Notes: a model not told the origin generated them from the letters alone. A stretch of 64,000 nt of DNA from Croceimicrobium sp965228705 (GCF_965228705.1 NZ_OZ245832.1:2356001-2420000); one strand, 5' to 3'. Counted from the first letter of the stretch, positions 8,235 through 16,716 are shown. A program made the numbers and translations.

Positions 8235-8294
8235 ATACAACAAAACCTATACGCAATGCCCTTCGGGACACTGCGCATAGCCAAACCGTTGGCA
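8235..8294 (+). repeat. attC-like cassette hairpin B
   Basis: A short hairpin with arms CTATACGCA and TGCGCATAG around a CCCTTCGGGACA loop region, opening with ATACAAC and closing with GTTGGCA. GGCATACAAC (8232-8241) is the exact reverse complement of GTTGTATGCC (6451-6460) at the start of the same cassette, as integron cassettes require. Confidence 0.6.
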
Positions 8295-8308
8295 ATAATT
8301 TGAAAAAA

Positions 8309-8725
8309 ATGAACGAAAAGACACGAAAGGTAGTAGCAAAAGAAGTGCTTCTTGCATTCTCAATCTTTGGAGTTTTACTAATAACCTTTCTTGGAATCTT
8401 TATTTTCAATTCTGTTCAGGGAACTAAAGCTGTCAACATCAGAGATAAAGCCTATGCTATAGAAAAACCTTTAGACAGTATCCATGCGGAAATAAGAAAA
8501 ATCGATGGACTTCCACCCTTGGAGTTACTCAAACGGAAGAAAGAACTTTCAGAAAAGAAGGACTCATTGATGAAGGAACATTATAGTTATCATAACAGTA
8601 AATTGGACTTGGACGAGTCAATGGATTTTAGCAAAATTATCGTTTTCATTGCGCTAATCGTTTTGTACCCAGTTCGTGGAATGTACTTATTGCTTAAATG
8701 GGCAGTTTTGACATTAAAAAAATAA
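8309..8725 (+). CDS. Small two-pass membrane protein of a cassette
   Basis: A 138-residue protein with one hydrophobic segment near the N-terminus (VLLAFSIFGVLLITFLGIFIF), a charged helical middle (residues about 45-95, probably coiled coil) and a second hydrophobic segment near the C-terminus (IIVFIALIVLYPVRGMYLLL). No family is recognised. A TTG three codons upstream is in frame, but the ATG at 8309 is the better start. It is the only gene of the cassette bounded by hairpins B and C. Cassette cargo is often defensive, but nothing in the protein shows this. Confidence 0.6.
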   Translation: MNEKTRKVVAKEVLLAFSIFGVLLITFLGIFIFNSVQGTKAVNIRDKAYAIEKPLDSIHAEIRKIDGLPPLELLKRKKELSEKKDSLMKEHYSYHNSKLDLDESMDFSKIIVFIALIVLYPVRGMYLLLKWAVLTLKK

Positions 8726-8732
8726 AAACTAT

Positions 8733-8862
8733 TGCCAACAACGCATATATCTTATGGCGGGTGAACGGCTACCATCAAGGTTTTCGCTTCGTAGCCAGCC
8801 TTAGTTTCGTGGGACAGGAAAGTGCTTCGAAACCGCCACAAGCCAAATGCAAACCGTTAATC
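8733..8862 (+). repeat. attC-like cassette hairpin C
   Basis: Near copy of hairpin A: inner arms GCATATATCTTATGGCGG and CCGCCACAAGCCAAATGC pair at 14 of 18 positions. TATTGCCAAC (8730-8739) is the exact reverse complement of GTTGGCAATA (8288-8297), the start of the same cassette. The closing GTTAATC lies a few bases from the end of the next gene, giving the right edge of the island. Confidence 0.6.
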
Positions 8863-8863
8863 T

Positions 8864-9535
8864 CTATTTAGCCCCGCGCCACCACATCCAAATTCCGAAG
8901 CCTAATTCGGCCACGGTCATGGGTAGACTTAAACCTAATTCCAAGGCATCTAAACTATGCTGAGAGATTAAGGGAAAGGCCTTTAAGAAATGGATTAAGC
9001 TATAGCTGATCCCGGCGATATAGAGCAAAAAGCCCCATACTTTCGGCAAACCGTATTGCCTATAGACCAAGGCTCCTAGCGCAAATAAGTGGGCTCCAAA
9101 GAGAATTAAACCGGCCGACCAAATGGCTTCGAAGGATTGAATTTTATGGTAAATGGCTTCCGCCGAAAGGCCTTCATTAAAAATTCCCACTTGTACTAAT
9201 TGACTTATAGCTCCAGCCAAAACCACTGAATAAGCTAAACGCAAGGCAAAAGTCCAATTGGCAAGGCGCTTTTGGTTCGGGCGAAAAAACTGCCAAATAG
9301 ACCAGCTTACCACTACATCCAAAAAGAGTATAAATAGCCAAAGCGCGGTTTCCATCTGAAAGAGGCCCAATTTGCTTTTCAGGTTCGCAGCGGTGGCTTG
9401 AGCATCACCTTCTGTCCAAATTTGAGGATGGAGATACCCAAAGGCCAAACCAGCAGCCAGGGCCATTAATACAATTGCGATTCCAGTGATTTTTGCCGCC
9501 GTACGCGGTGACTGATTTAAGCTAAATACTTGCAT
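8864..9535 (-). CDS. DUF4386 family membrane protein
   Basis: A 223-residue integral membrane protein with about six hydrophobic segments, fitting DUF4386: RTAAKITGIAIVLMALAAG at the start and VAELGFGIWMWWRGAK at the end. The function of the family is unknown. I start it at MQVFSLNQ (9535) because the upstream in-frame extension is charged, overlaps the previous gene and is not family-like. It is a diverged paralogue of the gene at 9556, follows it by 20 bases and is probably in the same transcript as the oxidoreductase. Confidence 0.7.
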   Translation of the reverse strand: MQVFSLNQSPRTAAKITGIAIVLMALAAGLAFGYLHPQIWTEGDAQATAANLKSKLGLFQMETALWLFILFLDVVVSWSIWQFFRPNQKRLANWTFALRLAYSVVLAGAISQLVQVGIFNEGLSAEAIYHKIQSFEAIWSAGLILFGAHLFALGALVYRQYGLPKVWGFLLYIAGISYSLIHFLKAFPLISQHSLDALELGLSLPMTVAELGFGIWMWWRGAK

Positions 9536-9555
9536 TTTGAATGTTTTTAAGGTTC

Positions 9556-10239
9556 TTATTTCTGAATGCGGATGCCGCGAATGAGCAACCAAAGGCATAA
9601 GGAGAGTTCACCAATTACACTGGGGATCACTACCATAATCTCGAAGAAGCCGCTGTAATCATTGTAATTCGCAAGGCTAAAGCTGGCCACGGAATCAATC
9701 ACATAGACTAATCCAGCCAACTGAATCATCAAGCCAATCCAGGAAGGGAAGCGAGGCGATTTCAAAATCAGATAGCCCATAATCATTAAGTGCAGGCCAA
9801 AGAAGATCAAACCTAACAACCAGGTATCATCAAAACTTTGGGTTAAATGATCTACCTGCCGTAGAATGAAAAGCTCATCGCCATTGTAAGGCTTGCCTAG
9901 TAAGCGCAGGAAGGAAACCAAATCCATGAGGGCCACCGCAAATACCGCGGCATTCACTAAGCGTAAGGCCGAGGAAATCATAGCCAAGCTTTGGTTTACA
10001 GAGCGCAATAAAAGGTAAAAGGGAACCGCTAAAATGGCATCCATCAGCACCATCAGCACGAAGCTTAAGATGGCCAGACTCAACATCCCAGGTGCGGCCT
10101 TAAAATTAGCCCAGGTAAGACTGGGATCACCAGGTATTACCATCGCCTCTACCACAAAGCCAGTGGCAAAAAAGGCGGTAATAAAAATCAATAAGTATCC
10201 AAGCCCTGTCCAATGGGCCATTCGTTTTAAGTTTTGCAT
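9556..10239 (-). CDS. DUF4386 family membrane protein
   Basis: A 227-residue membrane protein with about six transmembrane segments. RMAHWTGLGYLLIFITAFFA at the N-terminus and VIGELSLCLWLLIRGIR at the C-terminus match the DUF4386 pattern, as in the paralogue immediately downstream. It lies 12 bases after the MDR oxidoreductase on the same strand, so the three genes are likely one operon. The role is unknown; in other genomes such genes often sit beside stress or redox regulators. Confidence 0.7.
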   Translation of the reverse strand: MQNLKRMAHWTGLGYLLIFITAFFATGFVVEAMVIPGDPSLTWANFKAAPGMLSLAILSFVLMVLMDAILAVPFYLLLRSVNQSLAMISSALRLVNAAVFAVALMDLVSFLRLLGKPYNGDELFILRQVDHLTQSFDDTWLLGLIFFGLHLMIMGYLILKSPRFPSWIGLMIQLAGLVYVIDSVASFSLANYNDYSGFFEIMVVIPSVIGELSLCLWLLIRGIRIQK

Positions 10240-10251
10240 GATTGGTAGTTT

Positions 10252-11223
10252 TTAGGAATGAGTAATGATGATATTGCCTTTCTTATGACCGGCATCGATA
10301 TAGGTATGCGCCTCCGCTAATTTTTCGAGGGGAAACTGACGATCGATTACCGTTTTATGCTTGCCTTCCGCGATAACTTCCAAGAGATGGGATAAGAGGG
10401 CACGTAATTCTGCTGGCTTGAGCAATCCGGTGGCAGCGAAGAGGGCTTTTTTATCGGCCTTGCGACTCAGCAGCATCTGCCATAGTAAGGGCAAGCTCAT
10501 TACGGGAGACAAGTATTTACCGCCCTTTTTCAAAGCCCCTTTAGCCTCCGAGAATGAAGACTTGCCAATGGTATCGTAAATCAGATCATAGGCTTCAGTG
10601 CGAGTAGTAAAATCCTCCTTGCTGTAGTCGATAACATGATCTGCTCCCAAGGATTTTACCAAACCCACATTGCGGGTACTGCATACTCCGGTCACCTCGG
10701 CGCCATAGTATTTCGCCAATTGCACTGCTGAAGTTCCCAAGGCACCGGAGGCCCCATTAATTAAGACCTTCTGCCCGGGCTTAACCTTTCCAACTTCGCG
10801 CAAGAAATTTACTGAGGTTACCGCGCCATCCCCTAATGGAGCAGCATCGCTAAAGGAAATAATTTCTGGCAGGTGCATAAGTACATCATCCGCCGAAGTA
10901 AGTAGGTACTCAGCATTGGCGCTAAAGCCCAGGGTGGTTTCACCAAAAACACGATCGCCGGCTTTAAAATCCTTTACTCCTTCACCTACGGCTTCCACCA
11001 CTCCAGCATATCCGGTTCCGGGAATGGGGTTTTTAGGTTTGGAAATGCCCGTAAATAAGCGCGCCACATAAGGTTTACCGCTTCGCATTTGAGTATCAGC
11101 GCGAGTAGCAGCCGATACTTCTATCTTGATTAACACCTTACCCGGTTGAACTTCCGGGCGGTCGATTTCTTCCAAACGGAATACTTTAGGACTTCCGTAG
11201 CCCTGTGCCACGATGGCTTTCAT
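10252..11223 (-). CDS. NAD(P)-dependent MDR oxidoreductase (quinone oxidoreductase-like)
   Basis: A 323-residue medium-chain dehydrogenase/reductase of the zinc-free quinone-oxidoreductase/enoyl-reductase type. It has the GroES-like N-domain (MKAIVAQGYGSPKVFRLEEID), the GTGYAGVVEAVGEGV turn and the Rossmann nucleotide site INGASGALGTSAVQLAKYYGA, with no structural zinc cysteine cluster. It would reduce quinones, aldehydes or enones with NADPH in the cytoplasm. The start at 11223 (MKAIVAQ) fits the family; ten extra in-frame residues upstream do not. It is downstream of the AraC-type regulator on the same strand and may be its target. Confidence 0.85.
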   Translation of the reverse strand: MKAIVAQGYGSPKVFRLEEIDRPEVQPGKVLIKIEVSAATRADTQMRSGKPYVARLFTGISKPKNPIPGTGYAGVVEAVGEGVKDFKAGDRVFGETTLGFSANAEYLLTSADDVLMHLPEIISFSDAAPLGDGAVTSVNFLREVGKVKPGQKVLINGASGALGTSAVQLAKYYGAEVTGVCSTRNVGLVKSLGADHVIDYSKEDFTTRTEAYDLIYDTIGKSSFSEAKGALKKGGKYLSPVMSLPLLWQMLLSRKADKKALFAATGLLKPAELRALLSHLLEVIAEGKHKTVIDRQFPLEKLAEAHTYIDAGHKKGNIIITHS

Positions 11224-11373
11224 TTTTAGGTTTTGCTTCGTCATCATCTTCAATGGTTTTAAATTGATTATCCATTTTGACGAGGCAAAGATTCAGCGAA
11301 AGCTTAGGGCAGGCGTTCGCCATTCCATGCGGCAGGTTCGGAATTATAAATCGGTACAAAAAGAAATGCAGAA

Positions 11374-13152
11374 CTAAGCTTGATGCTGATTCACAAAGGC
11401 TTTGGGCGTTAAGCCCGTTTCCTTTTTAAAGCTGGTATTGAATACGGTTTTAGAATTAAAGCCGCTCTCATAAGCCAAGCCCAATAAGGAAATATGGGAA
11501 TTGGCAGGATCCAAGGCCAATTGCTTAAAGGTGTTAATCCGATAGGTATTTACGAACTCATTAAAGTTCTTCCCAAAGCTTTCATTCAGTAGCCAGGATA
11601 ACTGATTGGGATGCAATTGCAATTGACTACTTAAGCTCCGCAGGCTAAGCTGAGGATTTAAATAAGGCTCCTCTTCCGCCATCAGCTTTAAAAGCTCCTC
11701 CCGAAACTCTTGCTCCGTGCTTTCATCCATTAAAGCCTGCTTGCTGCTCTTCTGTTTCTCACGGGGCAGCTTGCCATAGATTTTCGAATGATAAAGTCCA
11801 AAGCGACTATCCCCACGCAAGGCTTCGGCCAAGGGATCGCTAAAAGACAAAAGCAAAATGGCGCTCTTCATCTCCAATGCCTTCTCCAGCCAATCAAAAG
11901 CTTGATCCGCCTCTCCCTTAATCACGTATAAAAGGTAGAGGTAACTATGTTGTTGAAAAGCCATCGAATCCTGAGCTTCAGCTTCCAATTGCTCTTGAAT
12001 GACTGTCGCTTCCGCCGATTGGGTTTCATACAACCACAAGGCCTTAATGCCTAAAAGATCCCCTGGTGTAATCCACTCTGATTGCTGCTCTAAAAGTTGC
12101 TGAATCGCAGAATATTTGCGCAGTTTCAACCAAACATAAGCTCGGGTAATAAGGGCGGGTAAATTTTGAGGATTGCGCTCGAGGAGACTGTCTAATATCG
12201 ATTCTGAACGAGTGTATTCTGCCGTGCGGTAAAAATAATAGGACTGATAAAACAAGGTTTCCTGATTCAGGGGATCCCGATCCAAAGCTCGTTTCAAATA
12301 GCGTTCAGCCAATTCAAATTCGCCAAACAACATGTAGAGGAAAGCTAAAAACTGCAAACCTTCGGGATAGCTCGGGTCGCATTCCACCGTTTTTAGAGCA
12401 TGCTGAAAACTCGCCTGATAATCCGCTTCCGTGAAGAAGGAGATATTTGCTAATTGATAATGGGCTCCGGCGGCATTAGGATCAAGCTTGAGCGCCTCCT
12501 GAGTATGTGCTACCGCCTTGCCCCAAGCTTCTTGATAATCCATGGCTTGGGTGGTGGCCAAAAATCCATAGGCATCGGCTAAACCAATATGGGTATTGGG
12601 CTGCTGTGCATCCAGCTTTAAAGCTTCCTCCCAATTTTCAATAGCCAAGCGAGCGTCCTGGGCGTTCCACTTATTAAAATGAAAGCGCGCTTTAAGATCA
12701 TGCTCGTAGGCCGATAAATTAGTAGTGGCCGGAAAAACCAATTGATCACCAAATTCCAGGTGACCAAATTGCTCTCTTAATCGATCCGCAATCAGCAGGC
12801 TTATTTCATCCTGAACCTCAAATATATTGGCCAATTTACGATCCCAGCTTTCCGACCAAAATTGATAATCCTCATCCGCTTTAATCAACTGAGCTGACAC
12901 CCTTAAAGTATCGCCTGCCAAACGAATACTACCCTCTAAAATCACCGCTACCTTTAATTCGCGGGCAATCTCCGAAAGAGGCAAATCCTTATCCTTAAAA
13001 TAAAAACTGGAGCGACGGGAAGTCACTTTCAAGCCTTCCACCCGAGTTAAAGCATGGATAATCTCCTCACTTAAACCCTCACTGAGGTATTCATTTTCAG
13101 CATCCCTACTTAAATTCCGAAAAGGAAGAACGGCAATGGAAGTTTTAGACAT
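11374..13152 (-). CDS. AraC-type regulator with FlgO/TolB-like and TPR domains
   Basis: A 592-residue cytosolic regulator with three parts. Residues 1-125 form the FlgO/adenylate-cyclase-associated domain (SIAVLPFRNLSRDAENEYLSEG, VAVILEGSIRLAGDTLRVSAQL, IFEVQDEISLLIADRLRE). The middle third is a run of TPR-like helices (AIENWEEALKLDAQQPNTHIGLADAYG, SAGAHYQLANI-type units). The C-terminal 100 residues are an AraC/XylS DNA-binding domain (YRINTFKQLALD, LAYESGFNSKTVFNTSFKKETGLTPKAF). No membrane segment is present. The combination is common in Bacteroidota; the signal is unknown. The start MSKTSIAVLPF at 13152 is preferred over one seven codons earlier. It probably controls the downstream MDR and DUF4386 genes. 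Confidence 0.8.
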   Translation of the reverse strand: MSKTSIAVLPFRNLSRDAENEYLSEGLSEEIIHALTRVEGLKVTSRRSSFYFKDKDLPLSEIARELKVAVILEGSIRLAGDTLRVSAQLIKADEDYQFWSESWDRKLANIFEVQDEISLLIADRLREQFGHLEFGDQLVFPATTNLSAYEHDLKARFHFNKWNAQDARLAIENWEEALKLDAQQPNTHIGLADAYGFLATTQAMDYQEAWGKAVAHTQEALKLDPNAAGAHYQLANISFFTEADYQASFQHALKTVECDPSYPEGLQFLAFLYMLFGEFELAERYLKRALDRDPLNQETLFYQSYYFYRTAEYTRSESILDSLLERNPQNLPALITRAYVWLKLRKYSAIQQLLEQQSEWITPGDLLGIKALWLYETQSAEATVIQEQLEAEAQDSMAFQQHSYLYLLYVIKGEADQAFDWLEKALEMKSAILLLSFSDPLAEALRGDSRFGLYHSKIYGKLPREKQKSSKQALMDESTEQEFREELLKLMAEEEPYLNPQLSLRSLSSQLQLHPNQLSWLLNESFGKNFNEFVNTYRINTFKQLALDPANSHISLLGLAYESGFNSKTVFNTSFKKETGLTPKAFVNQHQA

Positions 13153-13198
13153 GTTTGGCGATTGGCTGAGCAAGTTAGGAAAGGCCGCGGATATTTTC

Positions 13199-13969
13199 TT
13201 AAAACTTCAAATGGCGAATAGTCTCCCCATTATTAATTAGTTGCCTTAGTGACTCAATGCCAATCTTCACATGATTCTGATCAAAGACCTTTGAATTTAC
13301 AGCGTCTTTTTCCATGGTTTTCACCCCATCCGGAACCATGGGCTGATCCGTTACCAGCAGCAAGGCCCCGGTAGGAATCTTATTGAAAAAGCCCACCGAA
13401 AAAAGAGTGGCCGTTTCCATATCAATGGCATAGGCTCTAATCTTGCGCAGGTACTTTTTAAAGTTCTTATCAAATTCCCAAACCCGGCGATTGGTGGTAT
13501 ACACCGTACCGGTCCAGTAGCTGATATCATGATCGCGAATGGTGGTACTAATGGCTTTTTGAAGAGCAAAAGAAGGCATGGCCGGAACCTCGGGCGGGAA
13601 ATAATCATTGGAGGTTCCTTCACCCCGAATGGCGCCAATTGGTAAAATCATATCCCCAATCTTATTGCGCTTTTTCAGTCCACCACATTTCCCTAAAAAG
13701 AGTACGGCTTTAGGGCTTATTGCCGAAAGGAGATCCATAACGGTAGCGGCATTGGGCGAACCCATTCCGAAATTTATCAGAGTGATTTCACCGCTAGTGG
13801 CCGAAGGCATACTCTTATCCAAGCCTCTAATTTCAGCGCCCGTTACATCGGCGAAAAGCTGCAAATAATGCTGGAAATTGGTAAGTAAAATATAGGAGCC
13901 AAATTCTTCTAAAGGCACACCGGTATAGCGTGGTAGCCAATTATCAACGATTTCAGATTTTGTTTTCAT
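13199..13969 (-). CDS. amn: AMP nucleosidase
   Basis: A 256-residue enzyme of the short AMP nucleosidase type, from the PNP/UDP phosphorylase fold. It hydrolyses AMP to adenine and ribose 5-phosphate in the cytoplasm and so regulates adenylate levels. Supporting segments are INFGMGSPNAATVMDLL, AVLFLGKCGGLKKRNKIGDMILPIGAIRGEGTSNDYFPPEVPA and the substrate-binding AIDMETATLFSVGF near residue 180. Length matches the Bacteroidota form, which lacks the extra N-terminal domain of the E. coli enzyme. It is transcribed alone, 47 bases upstream of the AraC-type gene on the same strand. Confidence 0.85.
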   Translation of the reverse strand: MKTKSEIVDNWLPRYTGVPLEEFGSYILLTNFQHYLQLFADVTGAEIRGLDKSMPSATSGEITLINFGMGSPNAATVMDLLSAISPKAVLFLGKCGGLKKRNKIGDMILPIGAIRGEGTSNDYFPPEVPAMPSFALQKAISTTIRDHDISYWTGTVYTTNRRVWEFDKNFKKYLRKIRAYAIDMETATLFSVGFFNKIPTGALLLVTDQPMVPDGVKTMEKDAVNSKVFDQNHVKIGIESLRQLINNGETIRHLKF

Positions 13970-14037
13970 AGGGATCTTTTAGGCCTTTAAGATAATCGCC
14001 TTTCGGCGGATGAGAAAATAAAAAATGTCAACTCTAC

Positions 14038-14071
14038 TTGACTTTTGTAAATAAAACTTTACTTTTGTCAA
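14038..14071 (+). promoter_or_regulatory. Promoter and probable operator of the membrane protein/XRE pair
   Basis: TTGA (14038-14041), 18 bases, then TACTTTTG (14060-14067) form a Bacteroidota-type promoter. ACTTTTGTAAA (14041) and ACTTTTGTCAA (14061) are direct repeats 20 bp apart, and TTGAC/GTCAA are inverted at the ends. This is a plausible binding site for the XRE regulator at 14511. Confidence 0.5.
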
Positions 14072-14100
14072 GCAAACTTTACATAAACTAAAACATAAAA

Positions 14101-14514
14101 ATGAACGCACTTCACGAAAAACGACAAGCCCAACGTCAAAATGCCATGCGCAAATTGGGTATGTGGACCACTGCCTGGGTAATCAGTCAAGCCATAGTAG
14201 TATTTGGTGGCAGCCTGGCCTGGCCAGAACTTACTAGCTTAAAATTGCTAAGCATAGGCCTAAACATCATTCTGGGCCTGATGATGATTGGCGCTAATCG
14301 CAATCTGATGAAAACCATGGATGAGCTAGAGCGCCAACAACAATTGGAATCCATGGGCATTACCTTGGGGCTTACTCTGGTTGTGGGTTTAGCATTCAGC
14401 TCCCTCCACATCATTAAGCTGATACCTTTTGATGCCGAAATCTCCTATTTGGTCATGTTTATGGGCATTACCTATTTAGTTAGCCTATTGATCAACAAAA
14501 AACGCTTCCAATGA
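14101..14514 (+). CDS. Four-pass membrane protein paired with an XRE regulator
   Basis: A 137-residue inner-membrane protein with four hydrophobic segments (about residues 23-40, 45-62, 83-102 and 112-130), short charged loops and a basic N-terminus. No enzyme motif is seen. Such small membrane proteins next to a 65-residue Cro/CI-type regulator are a recurring two-gene unit in Gram-positive and Bacteroidota genomes, often of unknown role. Its end overlaps the regulator's ATG by four bases. Confidence 0.65.
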   Translation: MNALHEKRQAQRQNAMRKLGMWTTAWVISQAIVVFGGSLAWPELTSLKLLSIGLNIILGLMMIGANRNLMKTMDELERQQQLESMGITLGLTLVVGLAFSSLHIIKLIPFDAEISYLVMFMGITYLVSLLINKKRFQ

Positions 14515-14708
14515 AAAACCGCATTCGCGATCTACGAAGCGCCAAAGGTCTTACTCAAGAGGATCTGGCTAAGGAAATTGGGGTGAGCCGTCAAACCATT
14601 AATGCGATTGAAAAAGGGAAATTCGACCCTAGCTTACCCACAGCCTTCCGTTTATCCCTACTCTTCGAAACGCCTATTGAAGGTATTTTCGAATTCGAGG
14701 AAGCTTAA
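14511..14708 (+). CDS. Small XRE-family transcriptional regulator
   Basis: A 65-residue single-domain helix-turn-helix protein of the Cro/CI (YozG-like) type: MKNRIRDLRSAKGLTQEDLAKEIGVSRQTINAIEKGKFDPSLPTAFRL. The HTH spans about residues 5-40 and the tail FEFEEA is short. It is translated from an ATGA overlap with the membrane protein gene and likely represses the shared promoter at 14038-14071. Its stop overlaps the convergent asparaginase stop by four bases. Confidence 0.85.
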   Translation: MKNRIRDLRSAKGLTQEDLAKEIGVSRQTINAIEKGKFDPSLPTAFRLSLLFETPIEGIFEFEEA

Positions 14709-15736
14709 TCACTCAGCTCCCCGCAGATATTTTCGAGATAGGCCTGTTCAAAGTCTTTGCCATGTAGCCCCTGCGCCAAAAGCACCATCGCCTTGGTTAA
14801 GGCCGCTTCAAGCACCATATCCCCGGCACTGATCAGGCCTATTTCCTGGAACTTTCTACCGGCTTCATATTTCGACATCTCCACTTCACCGGCAGAGCAC
14901 TGACTTACATTAATCACCGGAATCCCTTTTTGGATCACATCGGCCAAAGCCTCTAAAAGCCAGGGATGCCCTGGAGCATTGCCACTTCCAAAGGTGCGTA
15001 ATATGATTGCCTGATTGTTCGGATTCTGAATGAGAGGCACCGCCAACTCTGCCTGCATACCCGGAAAACAATGTAAAATCGCTACTCGGGGATCCAACTC
15101 CTCCAAAATCTGGAAACGACCAATACTAGCCGGCATAATCGAATTGCGATTGTACTTTATCTGCACTCCGGCCTCTGCCAACAAAGGATAATTTGGAGAG
15201 CGGAAGGCTTCAAAATCTTGAGAACTCACTTTTTGCAAGCGATTGCCCCGGTATAAATTGTATTCGAAATACACCGCTACTTCCGGCACCATCGGACCGC
15301 CCTCTACATTGGTAGCCATGGCAATCTCCAAACTGGTTAAAATATTCTCCCGAGCATCCGAACGCGGAATCCCCACTGGCAGCTGACTTCCGGTTAAAAT
15401 GACCGGCTTAGCCAAATTTTGCAGCATAAAGCTCAAAGCCGCCGATGTATAGGCCATGGTATCGGAACCATGCAAAATCAAGAAGGCATCGTAATTCAGA
15501 TAATCAGCCTCAATGCGCTTGGCAATCCGTAACCAATGCGCTGGGGTCATATTCGATGAATCTAAAACCTCATCAAAACTATCTGCCTCCAATTGAGCAG
15601 GAAATTCGCGCAATTCTGGAATAAAGGATTGCAAATTCTCAAAGCTAAAGGGATGATAAGCCCCATCGCTTTTCAGAATCATCCCGATCGTACCACCCGT
15701 ATAAAGAATTAATATGCGCCGACGGTTCGTGCTCAT
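14705..15736 (-). CDS. ansA: Type I (cytoplasmic) L-asparaginase
   Basis: A 343-residue asparaginase that converts L-asparagine to aspartate and ammonia. The first catalytic motif ILYTGGTIGM (nucleophilic Thr) is near residue 14 and the second, LILHGSDTMAYTSAAL, near residue 88, with the GSQLP segment after it. No signal peptide is present, so it is the cytoplasmic type. The start ATG overlaps the stop of tatD by four bases, so the two genes are one transcript read on the minus strand from the promoter at 16501. Confidence 0.9.
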   Translation of the reverse strand: MSTNRRRILILYTGGTIGMILKSDGAYHPFSFENLQSFIPELREFPAQLEADSFDEVLDSSNMTPAHWLRIAKRIEADYLNYDAFLILHGSDTMAYTSAALSFMLQNLAKPVILTGSQLPVGIPRSDARENILTSLEIAMATNVEGGPMVPEVAVYFEYNLYRGNRLQKVSSQDFEAFRSPNYPLLAEAGVQIKYNRNSIMPASIGRFQILEELDPRVAILHCFPGMQAELAVPLIQNPNNQAIILRTFGSGNAPGHPWLLEALADVIQKGIPVINVSQCSAGEVEMSKYEAGRKFQEIGLISAGDMVLEAALTKAMVLLAQGLHGKDFEQAYLENICGELSD

Positions 15737-16494
15737 AGCTGAAAAATCTTGCGGGCATTCGCCGTGGTTATGGCATCAACTTCTTCTAAGGGTCGCTCAT
15801 GCAAGTCGGCAATTTTTTGGGCAATATAACTGAGATAGGCCGGCTCATTACGCTTGCCGCGATAAGGCATGGGCGCTAAATAAGGAGCATCAGTTTCCAG
15901 CACCAGGTCCTCTGTTTGCAATTCGGCAACCACCTTGTCCAGGCCACCATTTTTAAAGGTAACTACTCCCCCAATACCCAGTTTCAGGTTTAAGCTTAAA
16001 GCCTGATGCGCCTGATCCAGGTTTCCGGTAAAGCAATGAAAGATGCCAAACAGATCATCCCCTCGATGTGATTCCAAAACTTCGAAGGTTTCATCAAAGG
16101 CATCCCGACAATGAATCACAATAGGTAAGCCCATTTCCTTAGCCTTGCTGATCTGTAGATCGAAAGCAATTTGCTGCTCTTTAATAAAGGTCTTATCCCA
16201 ATAAAGATCGATACCAATTTCACCTACCGCATAATAGTGGGTATCCGAAGTCAATTCCTCCCAAACTACGGCCAGTTCTTCCTCATAATCCGCCTTCACA
16301 TGACTGGGATGCAAACCCATCATTGGGTAAATATGATCATGATCGGCTGCCAGCTTCTTTAAAGCAGCCACACTTTCCTTATCAATATTAGGCAAGAACA
16401 ATTCTTGAACACCAGCCTCAAATGCGCGCTGCAAAAGGGCTTCCCGGTCTTCGCTAAACTGTTTTAAATAGATATGAGTATGGGTATCAATCAT
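15733..16494 (-). CDS. tatD: TatD family metal-dependent hydrolase
   Basis: A 253-residue TIM-barrel DNase/hydrolase of the TatD family. Metal ligands are visible as MIDTHTHIY (HxH) at the N-terminus, AVGEIGIDLYWD (Glu), IVIHCRDA and GIFHCFTG (His) and LETDAPYLAP (Asp). Family members are 3'-5' exonucleases acting on DNA or help in DNA repair and quality control. It begins the two-gene operon with asparaginase. A near-consensus -7 box TACTTTCG ends six bases before the ATG (16508 down to 16501), so the leader is very short. Confidence 0.9.
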   Translation of the reverse strand: MIDTHTHIYLKQFSEDREALLQRAFEAGVQELFLPNIDKESVAALKKLAADHDHIYPMMGLHPSHVKADYEEELAVVWEELTSDTHYYAVGEIGIDLYWDKTFIKEQQIAFDLQISKAKEMGLPIVIHCRDAFDETFEVLESHRGDDLFGIFHCFTGNLDQAHQALSLNLKLGIGGVVTFKNGGLDKVVAELQTEDLVLETDAPYLAPMPYRGKRNEPAYLSYIAQKIADLHERPLEEVDAITTANARKIFQL

Positions 16495-16500
16495 AGGCAG

Positions 16501-16508
16501 CGAAAGTA
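16501..16508 (-). promoter_or_regulatory. -7 box of the tatD-ansA operon
   Basis: TACTTTCG on the minus strand differs from TAnnTTTG at one position and ends six bases before the tatD ATG. Confidence 0.35.
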
Positions 16509-16716
16509 AGAAATGCCCATCGTCTGCCGAACCAGGCCCGAAATTAAAAAGCTAGCCAGCATCAAAGTCCGATTGAAGCAATTCCAAACTAAAAAGCTCA
16601 ATTTCAATTACTTTAAATATCAATGTCGATCTAGCACTATTAAAGTCAACCCCCTTAAACCGGAGCAATTAATTAGTCACCGCCCGCCTTCTCCCTTACT
16701 TAGTAGAAAAATTAAA

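Noticed and set aside
6327..8862. Canonical integron
   Set aside because: The core boxes do not fit RYYYAAC/GTTRRRY and no integrase gene or attI is present in the window, so only attC-like is claimed.
16513..16716. N-terminal extension of the FabG-like protein
   Set aside because: The 68 extra residues are basic, low in similarity to any SDR and precede the conserved first strand; the ATG at 16717 gives a normal-length enzyme.
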